In this document: one piece after another, positions 49,678 to 57,948 of the stretch | Layout of the letters: the number at the start of each line of letters is the position of its first letter | How positions within the stretch are numbered: the stretch's first letter is position 1 | DNA from: Hymenobacter armeniacus | GTDB lineage: Bacteria > Bacteroidota > Bacteroidia > Cytophagales > Hymenobacteraceae | Direction of reading: 5' to 3' | DNA: 64,000 nt | Assembly: GCF_014699055.1 (NCBI RefSeq) | Contig: NZ_JACXAC010000002.1 | Span: forward strand, 558,001 to 622,000 | Translations under genes and position numbers: made by a program | Notes under the pieces: generated by a model | What the model was told of the DNA's origin: nothing | Database searches by the model: none | What the model saw: the letters and a program-made list of their open reading frames with translations, nothing else

Positions 49678-50002
49678 GATTTCTGAGTGAAGAAGGTGAG
49701 GAGTGGGGATTGAAAAGGCTGGGCTCGTGTGCTGCAGGCAGCGGGCGCCGGAGGTTGTGAATCGACTCGTTCTGCCAGGGTATTTGCAAACGACCGGCCG
49801 AAAAGCGGCCAAAAAAGCCAGGCTGGACGGGCAGGCGCCGGGCGCCGACCAAGCGGCCGAATTGCCAGACCGAACCGCCGATACCGTCGCGGCATTTCGT
49901 GCCAAAAGGCGTTTTATGGCGCTTGAAAAGCTTTCATGGGCTGCGACGCCCCCTCGGTTTTGCCTACCTTAGAGACGGAAAAACCTCCTTACCGCTCATT
50001 CA
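49678..50002. other. Intergenic region between divergent genes (49294 and M28 peptidase)
   Basis: A 325-base gap. It holds a TACCTTAG octamer at 49965-49972 (one base off the -7 consensus) about 30 bases before the peptidase ATG and no clear -33 box. An open frame in the middle gives low-complexity translation on both strands. Nothing else is recognised. Confidence 0.5.
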
Positions 50003-51559
50003 ATGAATAAACTTGCGCTCCTGACCCTGGCCGGTCTGCTGGCCAACCTGGCGCCCGCCATTGCCCAAACCACCGAAAAGCTCGATGCGGTGGCACTGGC
50101 CAAAATCCGCGACGAAGGCATGAACCGCTCCAAGGTGATGGAAACGGCCTTCTACCTCACCGACGTGAACGGCCCGCGCCTGGCCAATTCCGACGGCCTG
50201 AAGCGCGCCAACGAGTGGACCAAGGCCCAACTGGCCAAGTACGGCCTCACGAACGCCAACATCGAAGCCTGGGGCGACTTCGGCCGCGGCTGGGACATTG
50301 AGAAGTCGTACGTGGCCATGACGGCGCCCTACTACCACGCCCTGGTGGGCATTCCGAAGGCCTGGACGCCCAGTACGCCCGGTCCCGTGCGCAAGCAAGT
50401 GGTGGTGATGAAAGCCGCCACCGAGGCCGACCTAGCCCAGTACAAAGGCCAGCTACGCGACAAAATCGTGGTGATGAGCGTGGCCGCGCCCCTCAAGCCC
50501 GCCACCGAAGGCGCCATCCGGCGCTATTCCGACGAAGATTTGAAAAAGATGACCGAGCCGTCCACCGCGCCGGCTCGCACCGCCCCCGATGCTGCCATGC
50601 TGGCCAGCCGCAAAGCCATGGCCGCCCTGCGCACCGCCGTAGCCGATATGCTGGTAGCCGAAGGCGCGGCCGGCGTGCTCAGCGCCCGCGGCGGCATCTA
50701 TGGCACCTTCAACACCAGCAACGGCGCGCCCTACGCCGCCGATGCAAAACCCGCGCTGCCCGAAATCGAAACTGCTCCCGAAGACCAGCTGCGCCTCATT
50801 CGGCTGGTAGAAGCCGGCGTGCCCGTGGAAGTGGAGATGGAAACCAAAACCCGGTTCCAAACCCAGGATTTGAAGGGCTACAACGTGGTGGCCGAAATCC
50901 CCGGCACCGACAAAAAGCTGAAATCCGAAGTCGTCATGCTCGGCGGCCACCTCGACTCCTGGCACGCCGCCACCGGCGCCACCGACAACGCCGCCGGCTG
51001 CGCCGTGATGATGGAAGCCGTGCGCATCCTCAAAGCCACGGGCCTGAAGCCGCGCCGCACCATCCGCATTGCCCTCTGGGGCGAGGAAGAGGAAGGCCTG
51101 CACGGCTCGCGCGGCTACGTGAAAAACCACTTTGCCGACCCCGCCACCATGCAGCTCAAGCCCGAACACGAGAAATTGGCGGCCTACTTCAACCTGGACA
51201 ACGGCGGCGGCAAAATCCGCGGCATCTACGCCCAGGGCAACGAGGCCGTGGCGCCCATTTTCCAGCAGTGGCTGGCGCCCTTCGCCGACCTCGACGCCAG
51301 CACCGTGACCCTGCGCAACACCGGCAGCACCGACCACATCGCCTTCGACGCCGTGGGCCTGCCCGGCTTCCAGTTCATCCAAGACGGCCTCGATTACTTC
51401 CCCGTCACCCACCACACCAACCAGGACACCTACGACCGCCTCATCGCCGACGACCTCAAGCAGGCTTCCGTGGTAGTGGCCAGCTTTGTGTACGACGCCG
51501 CCATGCGCGACCAGAAGCTGCCCCGCAAGCCGCTGCCAGCGGCGGCGAAGCCGCAGTAG
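50003..51559 (+). CDS. Secreted M28-family zinc aminopeptidase
   Basis: A 518-residue exported metallopeptidase with signal peptide MNKLALLTLAGLLANLAPAIAQ. A PA-type insert domain lies at about 130-270 (DKIVVMSVAAPLKP, AAGVLSARGGIYGTF). The catalytic domain has di-zinc ligands in VVMLGGHLDSWHAATGATDN (His, Asp), IALWGEEEEGLHGS (Glu pair), YFNLDNGGGKIRG (Asp) and YFPVTHHTNQDTYD (His). It probably degrades peptides in the periplasm or outside. Followed by an inverted repeat and a convergent small gene. Confidence 0.93.
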   Translation: MNKLALLTLAGLLANLAPAIAQTTEKLDAVALAKIRDEGMNRSKVMETAFYLTDVNGPRLANSDGLKRANEWTKAQLAKYGLTNANIEAWGDFGRGWDIEKSYVAMTAPYYHALVGIPKAWTPSTPGPVRKQVVVMKAATEADLAQYKGQLRDKIVVMSVAAPLKPATEGAIRRYSDEDLKKMTEPSTAPARTAPDAAMLASRKAMAALRTAVADMLVAEGAAGVLSARGGIYGTFNTSNGAPYAADAKPALPEIETAPEDQLRLIRLVEAGVPVEVEMETKTRFQTQDLKGYNVVAEIPGTDKKLKSEVVMLGGHLDSWHAATGATDNAAGCAVMMEAVRILKATGLKPRRTIRIALWGEEEEGLHGSRGYVKNHFADPATMQLKPEHEKLAAYFNLDNGGGKIRGIYAQGNEAVAPIFQQWLAPFADLDASTVTLRNTGSTDHIAFDAVGLPGFQFIQDGLDYFPVTHHTNQDTYDRLIADDLKQASVVVASFVYDAAMRDQKLPRKPLPAAAKPQ

Positions 51560-51569
51560 AGACAAGCGG

Positions 51570-51672
51570 GCGCCTCACCCCCGGCCCCTCTCCCAAGGGG
51601 GAGGGGGGCCTAACGCAAGCAGTCGGCTGGCGCTCCCTCTCCCTTAGGAGAGGGGGCTGGGGGGGGAGGCGC
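51570..51672. repeat. Two-armed inverted repeat, family F (CTCACCCCCGGCCCCTCTCC)
   Basis: Imperfect inverted arms of about 37 bases starting GCGCCTCACCCCCGGCCCCT and ending GGGGGGGAGGCGC. It sits 11 bases after the peptidase stop, between convergent genes. Similar C-rich/G-rich elements are widespread in bacterial genomes. Confidence 0.75.
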
Positions 51673-51684
51673 TACGGTAGCGCT

Positions 51685-52002
51685 CTACTCCACCAGCCCC
51701 AGCGTGCGCGTCAGTCCGTTTTTCGGAATGCTGACTTTTAGGCTCTGGTCGCCCGTCTCGGAGCGTTTGCGGCGGCGGTCCACAATGTCTTGCACCTTGT
51801 TCTTGCCCTCGGGGTTGCGCGAAAACAGCGCCGCCGCCACGTCCGTGACCAAGGACACGGCGCGCGGCACGGGCACCGTCAGTTCCTGATAGTCAGGGTC
51901 GGGGGCCGGTTGCCGGGCCGGGGTCGGCTGGCTTTGGGCCATGCTGCTGCTGACTTTGCACGCCAGCGCAACTAAGAGAAGAGGTAGCTTCTTACGCGAC
52001 AT
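51685..52002 (-). CDS. Small exported hypothetical protein
   Basis: A 105-residue protein starting MSRKKLPLLLVALACKVSSS, with a likely signal peptide (cut near SMA-QSQ; a Cys at position 15 could instead make it a lipoprotein, but the lipobox is poor). The mature region is Pro/Thr/Arg-rich, with a short conserved-looking segment VPRAVSLVTDVAAALFSRNP and KVQDIVDRRRKRSETGD. No family is recognised. A TTG one codon upstream is an alternative start. Confidence 0.55.
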   Translation of the reverse strand: MSRKKLPLLLVALACKVSSSMAQSQPTPARQPAPDPDYQELTVPVPRAVSLVTDVAAALFSRNPEGKNKVQDIVDRRRKRSETGDQSLKVSIPKNGLTRTLGLVE

Positions 52003-52055
52003 CAATACCGGGACGATACCGCAAAGATGCCGCTAAAAACGGCGCGGTTGCCCGG

Positions 52056-52913
52056 CTAGCCCAGTTTTTCCTTGAATAGTTTCAAGGTGCGGTCCCAGGC
52101 CAGTTTGGCTACTTCGGCGTTGTAGCGGGCCGGCGAGGTGTCGTTGTTGAAGGCGTGGTTGGCGCCCTCGTACACGTACAGCTCGTACGTGGTGCCGGCC
52201 GCTTTCAGGGCCGCCTCGTAGGCCGGAATGCCGGCGTTGATGCGCTGGTCGAGCCCGCCGTAGTGCAGCAGCATGCTGGCCTTAATCTTGGGCACGTCTT
52301 CGGCCTTGGGCTGGGCGCCGTAGTAGGCCACGCCGGCATCGAGCTTGGGGTCGTGCACGGCCAATTGGTTCACCAGGCCGCCGCCCCAGCAGAAGCCCAC
52401 GGCGCCGGTGCGGCCGTTGCAGTCGGGCCGGGCGCGCAGATACGTGAGGGCGGCGAGGTAGTTGTTCAGGTTTTTCAGCGGGTCGAGCTGCCCGATGAGC
52501 TTCCGGCCCTCGTCCTCATCGGCCGGCGTGCCGCCCACCACGCTCAGCGCGTCTACGCCCAAGGCCAGGTAGCCGGCCTGCGCCACGCGCCGCGTCACGT
52601 CCTTGATGTGGGGCGTGAGGCCGCGGTTTTCGTGGATGACGACCACCGCGCCGCGCTTTTTCTTGCCTTTGGGGTGCACCAGGTAGCCGCGCACGGTGGC
52701 GCCGTCGCCGGGCCAGCTCACGTCTTCGGTCTCGAGGTCGTCGGCGGCCGGCGCTACCGTGGCGGCGGCCGCGTAGCCGGGCTCCAGCACCGAGAGGGCC
52801 GAAAACGCCAGGGCCGTGCCGCCGGCCAGTTTCACCAGCCGCTCCATGAAATCCTTGCGGGACAGCGGGGCGTGGGTGTATTCGTCAAAAAGGTCGATGA
52901 TGCGTTGGTCCAT
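52056..52913 (-). CDS. Dienelactone hydrolase-family protein with Tat-like N-terminus
   Basis: A 285-residue alpha/beta hydrolase. The catalytic triad is clear: Cys175 in GFCWGGGL, Asp222 in GGLDQRIN and His253 in NHAFNND, with Glu95 in HENRGLTPHIKDV; all are dienelactone hydrolase hallmarks. Residues 18-25 (SRKDFMERL) followed by the hydrophobic stretch GGTALAFSALSVLEPG resemble a twin-arginine signal, with Arg-Lys in place of Arg-Arg. The enzyme probably hydrolyses a lactone or ester; the natural substrate is unknown. It may be exported. The cupin gene lies just upstream on the same strand. Confidence 0.9.
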   Translation of the reverse strand: MDQRIIDLFDEYTHAPLSRKDFMERLVKLAGGTALAFSALSVLEPGYAAAATVAPAADDLETEDVSWPGDGATVRGYLVHPKGKKKRGAVVVIHENRGLTPHIKDVTRRVAQAGYLALGVDALSVVGGTPADEDEGRKLIGQLDPLKNLNNYLAALTYLRARPDCNGRTGAVGFCWGGGLVNQLAVHDPKLDAGVAYYGAQPKAEDVPKIKASMLLHYGGLDQRINAGIPAYEAALKAAGTTYELYVYEGANHAFNNDTSPARYNAEVAKLAWDRTLKLFKEKLG

Positions 52914-52953
52914 GAGGCTAAATGTACTGATTGCGCGAAGAATACGGCCGCGG

Positions 52954-53325
52954 TTATTCCGCCTCGCGGTTCACGGTGTCGGGGCTGAACGCCGGCACGC
53001 AGATGGACCAATACTCGCACTCTTCCTCAAACGGGTTGGAGTAGCGCACCCGCGCCCCACCCTTAATCAGCAGCGCCTGCCCGGCCTGCAGTTCCACCAC
53101 GTCGCCGTCGATTTCAAACCGCTTCCTGCCCCGCACCACAATCGTGATTTCATCGAAAGTGGGCGTCTGGTGCGGTTCGCTCCAGTGCGGCGGCGCCACC
53201 ATGTGCGCCAGGCTGTAGGCCGTGGTGCCGGTGCTGGCCCCGCCCACGTGCTCTTCGATGAGCTTGCCGTCGGTGGTGGGCACGATGAAAGGGGAGTGGT
53301 TCAGAACGTAGCGTTTTTCGGACAT
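52954..53325 (-). CDS. Cupin-domain protein
   Basis: A 123-residue single-domain cupin. The two cupin motifs are HWSEPHQTPTFDEITIVVRG and QAGQALLIKGGARVRYSNP, giving a compact beta-barrel that may bind a metal through His/Glu residues, although not all usual ligands are present. The sequence ends EECEYWSICVPAFSPDT. No catalytic role can be assigned. It is 40 bases upstream of the dienelactone hydrolase gene, and both are probably one transcript. Confidence 0.85.
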   Translation of the reverse strand: MSEKRYVLNHSPFIVPTTDGKLIEEHVGGASTGTTAYSLAHMVAPPHWSEPHQTPTFDEITIVVRGRKRFEIDGDVVELQAGQALLIKGGARVRYSNPFEEECEYWSICVPAFSPDTVNREAE

Positions 53326-53352
53326 TGGAAGAACAGAATAAGGTTTTCAGAT

Positions 53353-53392
53353 AGAACGGTCATGCTTCGACCGCGCCCAGCATGACCGTTCT
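53353..53392. repeat. Palindromic repeat, family B copy 5
   Basis: Perfect 14-base arms AGAACGGTCATGCT / AGCATGACCGTTCT (53353-53366 and 53379-53392) with a 12-base loop. It lies upstream of the cupin and downstream of the FemAB-like gene, with a short T-rich flank. Confidence 0.85.
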
Positions 53393-53408
53393 TAAAATTA
53401 TTGTCTCT

Positions 53409-54350
53409 CTACGGCTTCACGCGTTCCAACAGTTCAAAAAGCCGCGAGTTGTATTTCCACACAAAGAAATACGGCGTCTGCACCGCCCCAAACTGCACCC
53501 GAATGCGCTCTACCGCCGGCAGCATGCTGCCCTCGAAGTCGAAGCAGGCCAGCCCCAGCACCTCGCTGGCGTAGCGAATGGTCTCCCAAATCAGCAGGAT
53601 GCCGGCGCCGCTGTCGCGCAGGGCCGGGTCATCGCCCGAAAGATGGTAATAGGCTGCCTGCTGGTCCCAGATGAGGTACGCCGCCGAGTGAATGCGCTCC
53701 TGCGCATCCACGGCGAAGAACAGCTGCCGGGCGCCGTTGGCCGCCAGCGCCGCATCGTGCCGCTCAAACTGCGTCCAGGAGTAGGGCATGGGCAGCCCCT
53801 GCCGGGCGAAGCTCATTTTGTTGACCTCGTAAAACCGCTCGGGGCCCAGGTCGTGCACCACCCGCACCTGCTCCCGGGCCTTCTGCAGGTTGCGCCGGAT
53901 GTTGCGGTTGAGGCCGGCCTCCACCTGCGCCAGGTTGTGCACGTCATGGAGGCGGTAGGTGTAGTAGGTGGTTTGGCGGAATTTCTGCCAGTAAAAGGGC
54001 AGCCAGTTGGTGCTGGTGGGGTAAAAGTTCTGCTTGAAAGCCGCCAGCGGGGGCAGCTGCCTGATGAGTTCTTCCAGCAGCACATGCTCCTTCTTGAGCA
54101 CCCCTCGAAACTCGGGCAGCAGGTACGGCCCCAGCCACTTCACAAACGGCGGCATGGTGGCGTGGCGGAAAGGCCCCTTTTGCTTAAAAAAATAGGGCAG
54201 GGCGGCCACTACACGGCCGTTTTCTTCGGCCAGCACCACGTCCCAGGCGCCACCTTCGCGGCACGCGTCCAGGTACCACGGCTGCGCAAACACCGGCACG
54301 TCGGGCGCGGTGCGGCAGAAGTCGCGGTAGCGGGCTTGGGCAGAGGTCAA
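53409..54350 (-). CDS. FemAB/BioF2-like GNAT acyltransferase
   Basis: A 313-residue protein. The start is most likely a TTG at 54350, giving MTSAQARYRDFCRTAPDVPV; no ATG lies between the upstream gene's stop and this point, and an upstream extension would overlap that gene. The fold is FemAB-type: YFFKQKGPFRHATMPPFVKW, NLAQVEAGLNRNIRRNLQKA (the N-terminal helix pair) and YHLSGDDPALRDSGAGILLI followed by CFDFEGSMLPAVERIRVQFG. It closely resembles Acetyltransf_6/BioF2-like proteins of Bacteroidota. The acceptor is unknown, possibly a cell-wall or surface glycan amine. It follows the Kazal lipoprotein gene by 14 bases. Confidence 0.82.
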   Translation of the reverse strand: MTSAQARYRDFCRTAPDVPVFAQPWYLDACREGGAWDVVLAEENGRVVAALPYFFKQKGPFRHATMPPFVKWLGPYLLPEFRGVLKKEHVLLEELIRQLPPLAAFKQNFYPTSTNWLPFYWQKFRQTTYYTYRLHDVHNLAQVEAGLNRNIRRNLQKAREQVRVVHDLGPERFYEVNKMSFARQGLPMPYSWTQFERHDAALAANGARQLFFAVDAQERIHSAAYLIWDQQAAYYHLSGDDPALRDSGAGILLIWETIRYASEVLGLACFDFEGSMLPAVERIRVQFGAVQTPYFFVWKYNSRLFELLERVKP

Positions 54351-54364
54351 CGGCGGGGAACGGG

Positions 54365-54613
54365 TTATTTGGGCTGGGCTTCCGGGCAGGGGCCTTTGGT
54401 GAAGGAGCGCACGCCGGCGTTGCCGGCCACGCAGGCGTTGGCGTAGGTGTTGCCGTCGCAGCCGCACACGGGGTTGTATTCCATGGTGCAAATGCCGCCG
54501 GGGTTTACTTTGGCCGGGTCGATGCAGTCGGACGCGGCGGCAGCGGGCGCCGCGTTGCGGCGGCAGGCCGGGGCCAGCAGCAGGGCAAGATATAGGGGCA
54601 GGAGCTTTCTCAT
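54365..54613 (-). CDS. Kazal-domain lipoprotein, putative serine protease inhibitor
   Basis: An 82-residue lipoprotein. The start [20 protein letters not shown] gives a signal peptide with lipobox LAPAC. The mature part is a single Kazal domain: [40 protein letters not shown] and a final GPC. The six Cys and the conserved [13 protein letters not shown] core are complete. Kazal domains inhibit serine proteases in animals and occur on bacterial surfaces. A surface-displayed inhibitor against foreign proteases is a reasonable guess. A longer frame upstream has no convincing start. Confidence 0.85.
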   Translation of the reverse strand: MRKLLPLYLALLLAPACRRNAAPAAAASDCIDPAKVNPGGICTMEYNPVCGCDGNTYANACVAGNAGVRSFTKGPCPEAQPK

Positions 54614-54856
54614 GGGGCCGGGCAGCAGAAGGGCGAATCTACGCCGCCCCGGGCGGAACCAGGCACGCCCGGGGCTTAGGGGCACTTTCCGGCCGTGGCG
54701 TTGCGGAAAATTTATTGCCAAGCTCAACCCCTGACGTTGGCCTTCGTATAGGCAGCCAGACCAATCGCGGGGCTAAAACAAAATATTTGGTTTTGTGTTC
54801 GGTTCCGCGTTTCCCCTGGCCTACTTTCACTTCATCACCCTTCATTACCCATTACC

Positions 54857-55294
54857 ATGTCGTACCACGAAGAAGACAACAACGCCGGTAAAGTACTTTT
54901 GGCCGCCCTCGCCGGTGCCGGCGCTGGCATCATCGCCGGTATGCTGCTGGCCCCCGATAAAGGCTCGGCTACGCGCGAAAACTGGAAAGGCGTTGCCTCC
55001 AAATACAGCGGCCAGCTCGGCGAGCAAGCCTCGAAGCTGGGCGCCGACCTCGAAGCAAAATTCAAAGAATACGCCGGCAAGCTCGAAGACCTCGGCGTGA
55101 CCCTGCCCGGCAGCAGCCTCAAAATGAAAGGCAACTGGGACGAGGCCAAAGGCAAGCTGAAGGCCCAGTACGCCCAGCTCACCGACGAAGACCTGACCTA
55201 CGCCGAAGGCCAGGGCGACCAGCTCGTAGGCCGCCTGCAGGAGAAGCTCGGCAAAGGCAAAGCCGAAATCACCAAAATGCTGAACGACCTGTAA
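54857..55294 (+). CDS. YtxH-CsbD fusion protein
   Basis: A 145-residue protein combining two stress-linked modules. The N-terminus is YtxH-like: a Gly/Ala zipper transmembrane segment VLLAALAGAGAGIIAGMLLA followed by APDKGSATRENW. The C-terminal half (about 85-145) is a CsbD domain: MKGNWDEAKGKLKAQYAQLT, then DEDLTYAEGQGDQLVGRLQEK. Each module is usually a separate small protein. Membrane anchoring of a CsbD-type general-stress domain is implied. It is followed by a terminator and then a second YtxH gene. Confidence 0.85.
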   Translation: MSYHEEDNNAGKVLLAALAGAGAGIIAGMLLAPDKGSATRENWKGVASKYSGQLGEQASKLGADLEAKFKEYAGKLEDLGVTLPGSSLKMKGNWDEAKGKLKAQYAQLTDEDLTYAEGQGDQLVGRLQEKLGKGKAEITKMLNDL

Positions 55295-55320
55295 GCCGAC
55301 GCTCCGCGTTAGGCAAGCAC

Positions 55321-55352
55321 AAGCCCCGCGCCGTCAGGTGCGGGGCTTTTTG
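55321..55352 (+). terminator. Terminator after the YtxH-CsbD gene
   Basis: Stem AAGCCCCGC/GCGGGGCTT (55321-55329 and 55340-55348) with internal partial pairing and a T run, 27 bases after the stop. Confidence 0.85.
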
Positions 55353-55476
55353 CTGCCCCAACAAGTCGGCGGGATTTGCCGTTGAGTGGTAGTGAATAGC
55401 AGGTATTGAGAAGGGAGATGATTCTGCCTTCGTGCTGCCTGCTGCTCATTACTTCTTACTACAAATCTGCATTCCC

Positions 55477-55818
55477 ATGAAAGACGACAAAGGCAAAGTC
55501 ATTCTCTCGCTGCTGGCCGGCGCCACGGCCGGCATCGTGGCGGGCCTGCTGCTGGCCCCCGAAACCGGCGACGACGCCCGCTCCCACCTCAAACGCTCGG
55601 CCACCAAGTGGGGCGGCGACCTGAGCAAATTCTTTAAAGACACCTTGGCGAAGGCCCAGGGCCAGGCCTCGGGCTCCACCAACCCCGACGCCAGCCTGAG
55701 CGAAGACAAGCAAGCCGCCGACCGCCTCCTGCAAAGCCTTGACGCCGGGGGAGACTTTGCGCAGGCCGATGCCGACTACGACGGTTTCGACGACGCCCGC
55801 CACCAGCCGCGCGGGTAG
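55477..55818 (+). CDS. YtxH-domain membrane protein
   Basis: A 113-residue protein starting MKDDKGKVILSLLAGATAGI. It has the YtxH pattern: charged start, glycine-zipper membrane helix (VILSLLAGATAGIVAGLLLAP) and a charged amphipathic continuation (ETGDDARSHLKRSATKWGGD). The remaining tail is Asp/Ser/Gln-rich and probably disordered. It is the single-domain relative of the upstream fusion protein. Upstream in-frame codons are not convincing. Function in the family: stress-related membrane protein of unknown activity. Confidence 0.82.
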   Translation: MKDDKGKVILSLLAGATAGIVAGLLLAPETGDDARSHLKRSATKWGGDLSKFFKDTLAKAQGQASGSTNPDASLSEDKQAADRLLQSLDAGGDFAQADADYDGFDDARHQPRG

Positions 55819-56133
55819 CACCCTGCCGGGGAGAAACATAATTTTGGCATTTTTGCCATTCTTGTAACCTGGTCCCTGCGGCTCCGTAAAATCCCTCACA
55901 ACCGACTTGAAAGAAGGCCGAAACGTATTGTCAGTAAAATTGCCGGTCGTAGGAGCTTCTGCTGAATTAGGTCAAAAAGTTCAGTAGCAAAATCAGACGT
56001 ATCCATCGCAAGCTTCTGACAGAAACAGCGGTTTGAAGGGTAAGAAGGTTGTAAAAAAGAAAAGCCCCGCACGACATTTCGTGTGGGGCTTTTCGATTTT
56101 TTAACCGTTACGACTACAGGCCGTGCAGGGCCT
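55819..56133. other. Intergenic region between convergent YtxH and lysS genes
   Basis: A 315-base gap. It contains the terminator at 56060-56093 and a small TTGGCA/TGCCAA hairpin near 55843. The middle part (about 55880-56040) has lower GC and shows no open frame or RNA-like fold that I could recognise. Confidence 0.5.
56060..56093 (-). terminator. Terminator of lysS
   Basis: 15-base stem AAAAGCCCCGCACGA/TCGTGTGGGGCTTTT with one G-U-type mismatch and loop CATT; T runs follow in both directions. It lies between convergent genes. Confidence 0.9.
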
Positions 56134-57690
56134 TTATTTCTCCTCGGCTTCGGGCTTCTCCTTCTGCACGTTCTCCGGCTTCATCTGCGGGAAAAACAGC
56201 ACGTCCTGAATGGAGTGCGAGTTGGTCATAATCATGCTCAGGCGGTCGATGCCGATGCCCAGGCCGGCCGTGGGCGGCATGCCGTATTCCAGGGCGCGTA
56301 GAAAGTCCTCGTCGAGCACCATGGCCTCGGTGTCGCCGCGCTTGCCCAGCTCCAACTGGTCCTCAAAGCGCTTGCGCTGGTCGATGGGGTCGTTGAGCTC
56401 AGAGAAAGCGTTGCAGATTTCCTTGCCGTTGCAGATGGCTTCGAACCGCTCCACCATGCCGGGCCGGTCGCGATGCTTCTTGGCCAGCGGCGACATTTCC
56501 ACCGGGTAGTCGGTGATGAACGTGGGCTGAATCAGCTTGGGCTCCACGTGCTCGCCGAAAATCTCGTCGATGATTTTGGCCTTGCCCATGCTGGGGTCGA
56601 GGTGCACGTTCAGTTTGGCGGCGGCTTCGCGCAGGGCGGCTTCGTCCATCTCGCCAATGGCCACGCCCGTGTATTTCTCAATGGCCTCGAACATGGTGTA
56701 ACGCTGCCACGGACGCTGGAAATTGATGACGTTCTCGCCTACTTTCACCTCCGTCTGGCCGTGCAGGGCCATGGCCACGCGCTCCACCATTTCTTCCACC
56801 AGGTCCATCATCCAGGCGTAGTCTTTGTAGGCCACGTAGAGCTCCATCTGGGTGAACTCGGGGTTATGGAAGCGCGACATGCCTTCGTTGCGGAAGTCCT
56901 TGCTGAACTCGTACACGCCATCGAAGCCGCCCACAATCAGGCGCTTGAGATACAGCTCGTTGGCGATGCGCAGGTACAGCGTCATGTCCAGCGTGTTGTG
57001 GTGCGTGGTGAAGGGCCGCGCCGCCGCGCCGCCGTACAGCGGCTGCAGAATCGGGGTTTCCACCTCCAGGTAGCCTTTGTCGTTCAGGAAATTGCGCATC
57101 GACTGCACCAGCTGCGTGCGCTTGATGAAGGTGTCGCGCACCTGCGGGTTCACCACCAGGTCCACGTAGCGCTGGCGGTAGCGCTGCTCGGGGTCGGTGA
57201 AGGCGTCGTAGGTCACCTTCTCGCCGGTGGCTTCGTCCACCTTTTCCTTCACCACCGGCAGCGGGCGCAGCGCCTTGGCCAGCAGCTTCAGCTCCGTGAC
57301 GTGAATAGACGTTTCGCCCACCTGCGTTTTGAACACGCGGCCTTTCACCCCGATGAAGTCGCCCAAATCGAGCAGCTTTTTGAACACAGTGTTGTATAGC
57401 TCCTTGTCCTCGCCGGGGCAGATTTCGTCGCGGTTCACGTACAGCTGAATGCGGCCCGACGTGTCCATCAATTCCGCAAACGAGGCCTTGCCCATCACGC
57501 GCGACGACATCAGCCGGCCCGCCAGCGCCACCTCCTGGAAGTTGTTCAGCTCGGGGTGGTAGTTGTCGTGAATTTCCTTGGCGTAAAACGTCACGTCGAA
57601 CAGCTCCGACGGGTACGCTTCAATGCCCAGCTTTTCCAGTTCTTCGAGTTTGTGGCGGCGCTGTAATTCCTGTTCGCTGAGGTGCTGCAT
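56134..57690 (-). CDS. lysS: Lysyl-tRNA synthetase, class II
   Basis: A 518-residue class II LysRS. The N-terminal OB-fold anticodon-binding domain covers about 55-150 ([34 protein letters not shown]). Class II motifs: motif 1 [20 protein letters not shown], motif 2 [20 protein letters not shown] and motif 3 [12 protein letters not shown]. The lysine-recognition [18 protein letters not shown] is conserved. The acidic C-terminal tail (KPEAEEK) is short. The start [20 protein letters not shown] is well supported. Complete and typical. Confidence 0.97.
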   Translation of the reverse strand: MQHLSEQELQRRHKLEELEKLGIEAYPSELFDVTFYAKEIHDNYHPELNNFQEVALAGRLMSSRVMGKASFAELMDTSGRIQLYVNRDEICPGEDKELYNTVFKKLLDLGDFIGVKGRVFKTQVGETSIHVTELKLLAKALRPLPVVKEKVDEATGEKVTYDAFTDPEQRYRQRYVDLVVNPQVRDTFIKRTQLVQSMRNFLNDKGYLEVETPILQPLYGGAAARPFTTHHNTLDMTLYLRIANELYLKRLIVGGFDGVYEFSKDFRNEGMSRFHNPEFTQMELYVAYKDYAWMMDLVEEMVERVAMALHGQTEVKVGENVINFQRPWQRYTMFEAIEKYTGVAIGEMDEAALREAAAKLNVHLDPSMGKAKIIDEIFGEHVEPKLIQPTFITDYPVEMSPLAKKHRDRPGMVERFEAICNGKEICNAFSELNDPIDQRKRFEDQLELGKRGDTEAMVLDEDFLRALEYGMPPTAGLGIGIDRLSMIMTNSHSIQDVLFFPQMKPENVQKEKPEAEEK

Positions 57691-57815
57691 ATGATTTTCT
57701 GAACCACGGATTCATGCGGATTTTTCGGATTCCACGGATTTTGTGGACGATTGATGTAACCGAATAATCAGTTGCTTGCCTGGGCAAGTGTGGATGTGGT
57801 GCTTAAAGTGAACCA

Positions 57816-57823
57816 CAAAAGTA
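57816..57823 (-). promoter_or_regulatory. -7 box (TACTTTTG) of lysS, inside the repeat
   Basis: Exact TAnnTTTG match on the minus strand, about 125 bases upstream of the lysS start codon and inside the arms of the family G repeat, so the mRNA leader would include the whole left arm. Confidence 0.55.
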
Positions 57824-57833
57824 CGGCACGAAA

Positions 57834-57861
57834 AAAGCCGCTCCGAAACCGGAGCGGCTTT
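57834..57861 (-). terminator. Terminator of the 362-residue protein gene
   Basis: Perfect 12-base stem core AAAGCCGCTCCG/CGGAGCGGCTTT with loop AAAC; on the minus strand it is followed by a T-rich run. It is located in the centre of the family G repeat. Confidence 0.85.
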
Positions 57862-57948
57862 GCCATGATATTTCCGTTCACAAAATCCGTGGAATCCGAA
57901 AAATCCGCACGAACCGAAGGTCGGCGAAGCCAATCCGTGGTTCAGACA

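Larger units (their letters stand above)
57699..57945. repeat. Large nested inverted repeat, family G, around the lysS promoter
   Basis: Two sets of perfect arms: 57699-57712 with 57932-57945 (14 bases, CTGAACCACGGATT) and 57716-57745 with 57879-57908 (30 bases, core GGATTCCACGGATTTT). The enclosed segment carries a -7 box for lysS and the terminator of the next gene. Such CCACGGATT elements are a recurrent Bacteroidota repeat class as I recall it; this is its only copy here. Confidence 0.88.

Noticed and set aside
55880..56040. Possible small RNA gene in the gap before lysS
   Set aside because: No promoter octamer or stable fold was visible apart from the shared terminator at 56060.
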